Below, one piece after another: positions 5,556 to 9,523 of a stretch of DNA of 9,523 nt; within the stretch, counting starts at the first letter, position 1, and each line of letters starts with the position of its first letter. The notes under the pieces were generated by a model. That model saw only the letters and a list, made by a program, of their open reading frames with translations, was not told the DNA's origin and searched no databases. This DNA is from an uncultured Flavobacteriales bacterium. GTDB lineage: Bacteria > Bacteroidota > Bacteroidia > Flavobacteriales_E > Vicingaceae. The stretch spans positions 1 to 9,523 of the forward strand of contig CALALS010000296.1 of assembly GCA_937925525.1 (NCBI GenBank), written 5' to 3'. A program made the position numbers and the translations under genes.

Positions 5556-6205
5556 TTTTTTATGGGTAAAATTTTATTGTCGTAAACATATTTTATGATA
5601 CCCGCACTATTTTTAACATTACATTTTGCCATAATATTAGACCGGTGCGTATCCACAGTTCTTTTACCTAAATTAAGATCTTTAGCTATTTCTGCACTTG
5701 TTTTAGCCTGAATTAATAGTTTAATAACCTGTAATTCTCTTTCGGAAAAAAGTACGGGTGCCTTTTCAGTTTTTGCTGTTTTAGCCTCAAACAATCGAAT
5801 GGCCATATCACTTGAAAGGTATTTTTTCCCGTTTAAAACAATGCTAATGGCGTTAATGAGTTCATCCGGCTGCGAGTCTTTTAAAACATAACCCTGCGAA
5901 CCACTTTTCATAGCGTCTTGAACATAAGTTATTTCATCGTGCATGGTAAGTGTTAATACCTTTTGTGTTTTGTTTCGTTTTAAAATTTCTTTTGTAGCAG
6001 TTATGCCATCCATCTTAGGCATAGTAATATCCATGAGGATAATGTCGTAATTATTTTTTTTAGCCATAGATGTTGCTTCATTACCATCTGTTGCTTCATG
6101 GATGTCAAATAAATGTTTTTTATTGTTTTTGAGTATTGAAATAATACCATTTCTGACTAAGTTATGGTCTTCTGCAATTAAAAGTGAAAGTTTTTTACTT
6201 GCCAT
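5552..6205 (-). CDS. NarL/LuxR-family response regulator
   Basis: The 217-residue protein is a transcription factor with an N-terminal receiver domain (about 5-125) and a C-terminal LuxR-type helix-turn-helix (about 152-210). Receiver residues are intact: E12/D13, phosphoacceptor D59 in ILMDITMPKMDG, T87 and K109 (YVLKD). The output domain has FSERELQVIKLL and the recognition-helix segment RTVDTHRSNI (182-191). NarL-type regulators pair with HisKA_3 kinases, and the gene overlaps the upstream HisKA_3 kinase gene by 11 nt, so that kinase is the likely partner. DNA targets are not visible. It is the last gene of a three-gene operon, and its stop overlaps the convergent recQ stop with no room for a classical terminator between them. 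Confidence 0.93.
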   Translation of the reverse strand: MASKKLSLLIAEDHNLVRNGIISILKNNKKHLFDIHEATDGNEATSMAKKNNYDIILMDITMPKMDGITATKEILKRNKTQKVLTLTMHDEITYVQDAMKSGSQGYVLKDSQPDELINAISIVLNGKKYLSSDMAIRLFEAKTAKTEKAPVLFSERELQVIKLLIQAKTSAEIAKDLNLGKRTVDTHRSNIMAKCNVKNSAGIIKYVYDNKILPIKN

Positions 6206-7604
6206 TTTGTTTATTATTTAATAAGAAATGAATTTCTAATTCGGTAAAGTTAGCCATTTTGCTTGTAAATTTATACCTTCCTTCAAAAGCTTTTATTCTT
6301 GACACAATATTATTAATGCCATTGCCGGTTGGATTCTCTAACTCTTTTTCAAAGTCAAAGCCTTTGCCATTGTCTCTTAAAAACAAATGAAGAGAGTCCT
6401 TTTTAAAGAAAATAGTTAGTGAAATTTTATCAGCTTCTGAATGTTTTAAGGAGTTGTGCACAAATTCTTGTATAACCCTGAAAACACTTATCTTAAAGTT
6501 TATCTGCAAATCAGGCTCTTCACCCTCAATATTTAAGTCATATTCCGCTTCTTTAAATTGTTCGGCATTGAATATACTTTCTTCAACAAGACTGGTTAAG
6601 CTTTTGCTTTTTAACATTACCGGCATTAGATTGAAACAAATAGTTCTAATTTCCGATATAGAAGAGTTAAGTATTTTTTGAATCTCTAAAAATTCATCAG
6701 AGGTGTTTTCTTTTAAGTTTTCGGGTATTTTATTTTGCAATAAATTAAGGTTAATTTTTATGGCGGTTAATTTTTGCCCCAATGAATCGTGTAATTCTTG
6801 CGCAATTCGCACCCGTTCATTTTCTTGCGTTTCAATAATAGTTTTGAGGTTGTTTTTCTCAATTTCTTTAAGAACTGAAACATCTTTTATTATGGCTTGA
6901 TAACCTTCTATTTTTTTGTAATTATTGGTTATCGAATTCCCTGAAATCAAGCAAGTTTTAATGGAGTTGTCTTCAGTCTTTATTTGACATTCATAATCTT
7001 TAACAGTTCCTTTTTCTGCAATAATTCTTAGAAGGCTTAGCGCATCATCTCTATCGGTAATAAGCTCACTAAAATAAGTGGATTGGAGTTTTTGAGGTGA
7101 AAAGTTTAAGAGTTTAACAGCCGACTGGTTATAATCTATTATTTTTCCTAGTGTATTAAATAAAATTATGGGGTCGGTGGATTCTGTAAATATTTTTTGA
7201 TACTTTCTGGATAAACTTGCGTTCTGTTCTTTGAGTAAATAAATCTTGTAAGCATTTTCAATAGCTGATTTAAGTTCCAGTTCATTCCAGGGTTTGGTAA
7301 TATATCTATATACTTTTCCTTTGTTTATGGCGTCAATTATGGCATTAATATCACTATATGCCGTAATTAGTATTCTTATTGGGTTAGGATGAGTTTCTAA
7401 AATTGATGCAAAAAAGTTAACCCCTGTAGTTCCGGGCATTCGTTGGTCTGCCATAATAACTTCAACGGAATTATTATTTAATATTTTAATTCCTTCTTCT
7501 GCGGAAGTAGCTGTAAATACTTCAAAGTCACGTCTATAAGATGCTTTAAAAGCTAAAAGATTAAGCCTTTCGTCATCTATGTACAACACCTTAATTTTTT
7601 TCAT
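6195..7604 (-). CDS. Soluble hybrid kinase: receiver-PAS-HisKA_3-HATPase
   Basis: The 469-residue protein has no membrane segment. It begins with a receiver (about 4-120) with D10/D11, phosphoacceptor D53 (MADQRMPG), T81 and K104 in YITKPWNE, a form common in RpfG-like receivers. A PAS domain follows (about 133-245, FTESTDPIILFNTLGKIIDY at its start). Next comes a HisKA_3 dimerisation domain with phospho-acceptor H272 in RIAQELHDSLGQKL, then an ATPase domain with the N-box at VIQEFVHNSLKH (N384), DNGKGFD (411-417) and GNGINNIVSR (427-436). This NarX/DesK-type core should phosphorylate the NarL-type regulator encoded next. The N-terminal receiver suggests control by another kinase, most simply the membrane kinase encoded just upstream. 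The ATG overlaps the upstream stop by one base (TAATG), and its own stop overlaps the regulator start by 11 nt, so translation is probably coupled. Confidence 0.93.
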   Translation of the reverse strand: MKKIKVLYIDDERLNLLAFKASYRRDFEVFTATSAEEGIKILNNNSVEVIMADQRMPGTTGVNFFASILETHPNPIRILITAYSDINAIIDAINKGKVYRYITKPWNELELKSAIENAYKIYLLKEQNASLSRKYQKIFTESTDPIILFNTLGKIIDYNQSAVKLLNFSPQKLQSTYFSELITDRDDALSLLRIIAEKGTVKDYECQIKTEDNSIKTCLISGNSITNNYKKIEGYQAIIKDVSVLKEIEKNNLKTIIETQENERVRIAQELHDSLGQKLTAIKINLNLLQNKIPENLKENTSDEFLEIQKILNSSISEIRTICFNLMPVMLKSKSLTSLVEESIFNAEQFKEAEYDLNIEGEEPDLQINFKISVFRVIQEFVHNSLKHSEADKISLTIFFKKDSLHLFLRDNGKGFDFEKELENPTGNGINNIVSRIKAFEGRYKFTSKMANFTELEIHFLLNNKQNGK

Positions 7605-9523
7605 TACCCCCTTTTGTTCGGAATTTTAATAATAAATTGAGTTCCTTCATTTTTTTTAGATTCAACTATTATATCTCCTTTATGGGACTCAATAATACTA
7701 TATACAATTGACAAGCCCAAGCCGGTTCCTTTTCCTACATCTTTGGTGGTAAAAAAAGGCTCAAATATTTTCTCCTTTATTTTTTCATCAATTCCCACAC
7801 CATTGTCTTTTATATCAATGTAGATAAAGTCATCATCAAAGTGAGTTTTAATTTCTATGCTGCCCTCTCCTGATTTTAAGTTCTTTTCTTTTACTGCCCC
7901 TATTGCATTATCTATAACATTCATAAAAGCCTGATTTAATTTGCCGGGATAGCACTCTATAATGGGAAGCTTGCCTAAGTTTTTAGATAAGGTAATGCCG
8001 TTTAACTTATTTTTTAATAGCACCAATGTAGACTCTATGCCTTCATTAATATCAGCTTTTTGAAGGTCTATTTCATCTAATCTTGAAAAGTTTCTCAAGC
8101 TACTTACTATTTCTTTAGTTCTTTCGGCTCCGTCCTGAATACTATTAATAATAGTTTCTAATTCTGCTTTTATATATTCATAATCTATTTCTTGCTTAAG
8201 CGCTTCAATCTCTTTTAATTTTTCTTCCAGGTTATCACTAATACCTATTTCTTCATATTTCTTTATAATGCTTTCAATGTCTTTAATGTCCCTTCTTAGC
8301 GGAGATATACTTGAAGAAACAAAGTTGATGGGGTTGTTAATTTCATGAGCTATGCCGGCAGTTAGTTGACCCAATGAAGACATTTTTTCAGCATCTACTA
8401 ATTGTGATTGAGTTTGTTTTAAATTTGTTAGTACCTGATTCAACTCCTTAGTTCTTTCTTTTACTTTTTCTTCTAGTATTATATTTTGTTCTCTTACCAC
8501 TCTTTCTTTTTCCTTTAAAGCTTCAAGTCGTTCTTTTTTGTAAATATTTATTCTGGCTGCTAGCGCAAAGGAAAGTAACACAGTTTCTATTCCTGAACCA
8601 ATGTGCATGGTATATCTGGTAAAATTATTAAATGGTAAAACTTCAAAATCTTTAAGAATATATATAACGACTCCTATTAAGAAAATACTCCATGCTGCCA
8701 AAAAATACTTAGCCGGTTGATACCCGTTTTTTAATACTTTAATTGCAACATAAAGCATAAATAGAGAAACAATTCCTGCGTTTACTTCCATTACTATAAA
8801 GCTAAGCTTGTAAAACTTTATCAGGGCTAAAACAATTGATATTAAATATGGGATGGATAAGTAAATAGACAGTTTATAAAAATTTAAATAATTAGCTCTA
8901 ATTTTCAAAAAGACATTCATAAATGCCATTGAAGCAATACCAACTAATGATGGGAATATGAATAAACTATTTTGCGCTAATACAGGAGAATTTGGCCAAA
9001 GAAATTGGAAGGGATAACCTTGTAAGCTAGTCTGTGTTAGAAGAATTAGAATAATATATATTACATAATATATATAGCTTTTGTCACGAACGGACATATA
9101 TAGGAATAAATTATAAATCGCCATTACTATCATTATTCCAAAATAAATTGCAGACAATATATCTTTATATTTTATTTCATTTAATACTGCAGTTTTAGTT
9201 CCTAAAGTTATAGGTATTTGTATTCCTTCTTTACTAGAAATTTTAAAGTAAAATGTGCTTTTGTTTCCTGACTTAATATTTATGTCAAAAAGATAGTTGG
9301 GATCTTTATATTTTCTTTTATTAAATGGAAATTCTTCACCAACTAACTGAGATGAATATTTACCTCTTTCATTAATAAAAAAAAACTCAACTTTATCCAA
9401 AGTCGGTAGTGATAAGTTAAGTATTAAATCATGTTCTGTTGTTAAATTTCTTATATCAAGTTTAACCCATATTGTTGACTGTGTTATTCCCATATTATGA
9501 ACATTTTTGCTAATTTTTTTAAA
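7604..9523 (-). CDS. 7TMR-DISM membrane sensor histidine kinase, 5'-truncated by window edge
   Basis: The reading frame is open to base 9523, so the ATG at 9493 is not the start; residues such as the NMGITQSTIWVKL segment belong inside a 7TMR-DISMED2 periplasmic sensor domain whose beginning and signal peptide are missing. Counting from that Met, the sensor domain runs to about 105 and seven membrane spans follow (about 113-315, 7TMR-DISM). A coiled coil comes next (about 320-370), then a HisKA domain with phospho-acceptor H383 in AGIAHEINNPINF, and an HATPase domain with the N-box (N525/N529), DNGVGID (563-569), FEPFFTTK (577-584) and GKGTGLGLSI (587-596). The segment between the H-box and N-box is long and charged. 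All catalytic boxes are present, so it should be an active kinase. The ligand is unknown; this family is thought to sense small molecules or carbohydrates. Its stop overlaps the next gene's ATG by one base. Confidence 0.92.
   Translation of the reverse strand, partial: FKKISKNVHNMGITQSTIWVKLDIRNLTTEHDLILNLSLPTLDKVEFFFINERGKYSSQLVGEEFPFNKRKYKDPNYLFDINIKSGNKSTFYFKISSKEGIQIPITLGTKTAVLNEIKYKDILSAIYFGIMIVMAIYNLFLYMSVRDKSYIYYVIYIILILLTQTSLQGYPFQFLWPNSPVLAQNSLFIFPSLVGIASMAFMNVFLKIRANYLNFYKLSIYLSIPYLISIVLALIKFYKLSFIVMEVNAGIVSLFMLYVAIKVLKNGYQPAKYFLAAWSIFLIGVVIYILKDFEVLPFNNFTRYTMHIGSGIETVLLSFALAARINIYKKERLEALKEKERVVREQNIILEEKVKERTKELNQVLTNLKQTQSQLVDAEKMSSLGQLTAGIAHEINNPINFVSSSISPLRRDIKDIESIIKKYEEIGISDNLEEKLKEIEALKQEIDYEYIKAELETIINSIQDGAERTKEIVSSLRNFSRLDEIDLQKADINEGIESTLVLLKNKLNGITLSKNLGKLPIIECYPGKLNQAFMNVIDNAIGAVKEKNLKSGEGSIEIKTHFDDDFIYIDIKDNGVGIDEKIKEKIFEPFFTTKDVGKGTGLGLSIVYSIIESHKGDIIVESKKNEGTQFIIKIPNKRG

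Noticed and set aside
6454..6681. 75-codon plus-strand ORF
   Set aside because: It is antisense to the ATPase domain of the REC-PAS-HisKA_3 kinase, with cysteine/serine-rich shadow-like composition.
6703..6900. 65-codon plus-strand ORF
   Set aside because: It is antisense to the conserved HisKA_3 region of the same kinase gene.
9491..9493. ATG as start of the membrane kinase
   Set aside because: The frame continues without a stop to the window edge, and this Met falls inside the sensor domain, so the gene is partial.

Overview
The window looks like chromosomal DNA of an AT-rich Bacteroidota, most likely of the Flavobacteriales/Cytophagales kind. The reasons are a protein with a type IX secretion (Por) C-terminal sorting domain, promoter boxes resembling the Bacteroidota TAnnTTTG -7 consensus, no clear Shine-Dalgarno sequences, and a short RecQ with its zinc cysteines near the C-terminus, a form I recall from this phylum. 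Genus cannot be fixed from the sequence alone. Both window edges cut genes: a Ppx/GppA-type phosphatase on the left and a membrane histidine kinase on the right.

Layout. 1-453 (+): 3' half of a Ppx/GppA phosphatase. 454-1394 (-): a prolyl-hydroxylase-like 2OG-Fe(II) oxygenase followed by a small single-span membrane protein. 1458-2411: an apparently inserted segment carrying one secreted T9SS-cargo gene, bracketed by a 110-bp direct repeat (1348-1457 and 2412-2521, 107/110 identical). 2584-5555 (+): a PA0069-type radical SAM gene starting at TTG, overlapping by 4 nt a recQ-family helicase gene starting at GTG. 5552-9523 (-): a tightly overlapped three-gene signalling operon, read from right to left: 7TMR-DISM membrane histidine kinase, soluble REC-PAS-HisKA_3 kinase, NarL/LuxR-type response regulator.

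How the genes work together. The signalling operon reads as a two-step cascade. The membrane kinase (phospho-His then Asp) probably feeds the receiver of the soluble kinase, whose own HisKA_3 module then phosphorylates the NarL-type regulator; the targets are unknown. The radical SAM and recQ genes are translationally coupled but have no obvious shared pathway.

The most unusual structure is the repeat-flanked T9SS gene. Before insertion, the oxygenase (-) and the radical SAM gene (+) were probably divergent neighbours. A ~954-bp segment now sits between them, flanked by a duplicated copy of the oxygenase's first 16 codons and its promoter. The right-hand copy provides the last sense codon and the stop codon of the inserted gene and leaves a truncated oxygenase start pointing antisense into it. 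I see no transposase, integrase, CRISPR array, rRNA or tRNA. No gene-free stretch exceeds 300 bases; the two largest gaps (1395-1562 and 2418-2583) hold the repeat copies and promoters described below.
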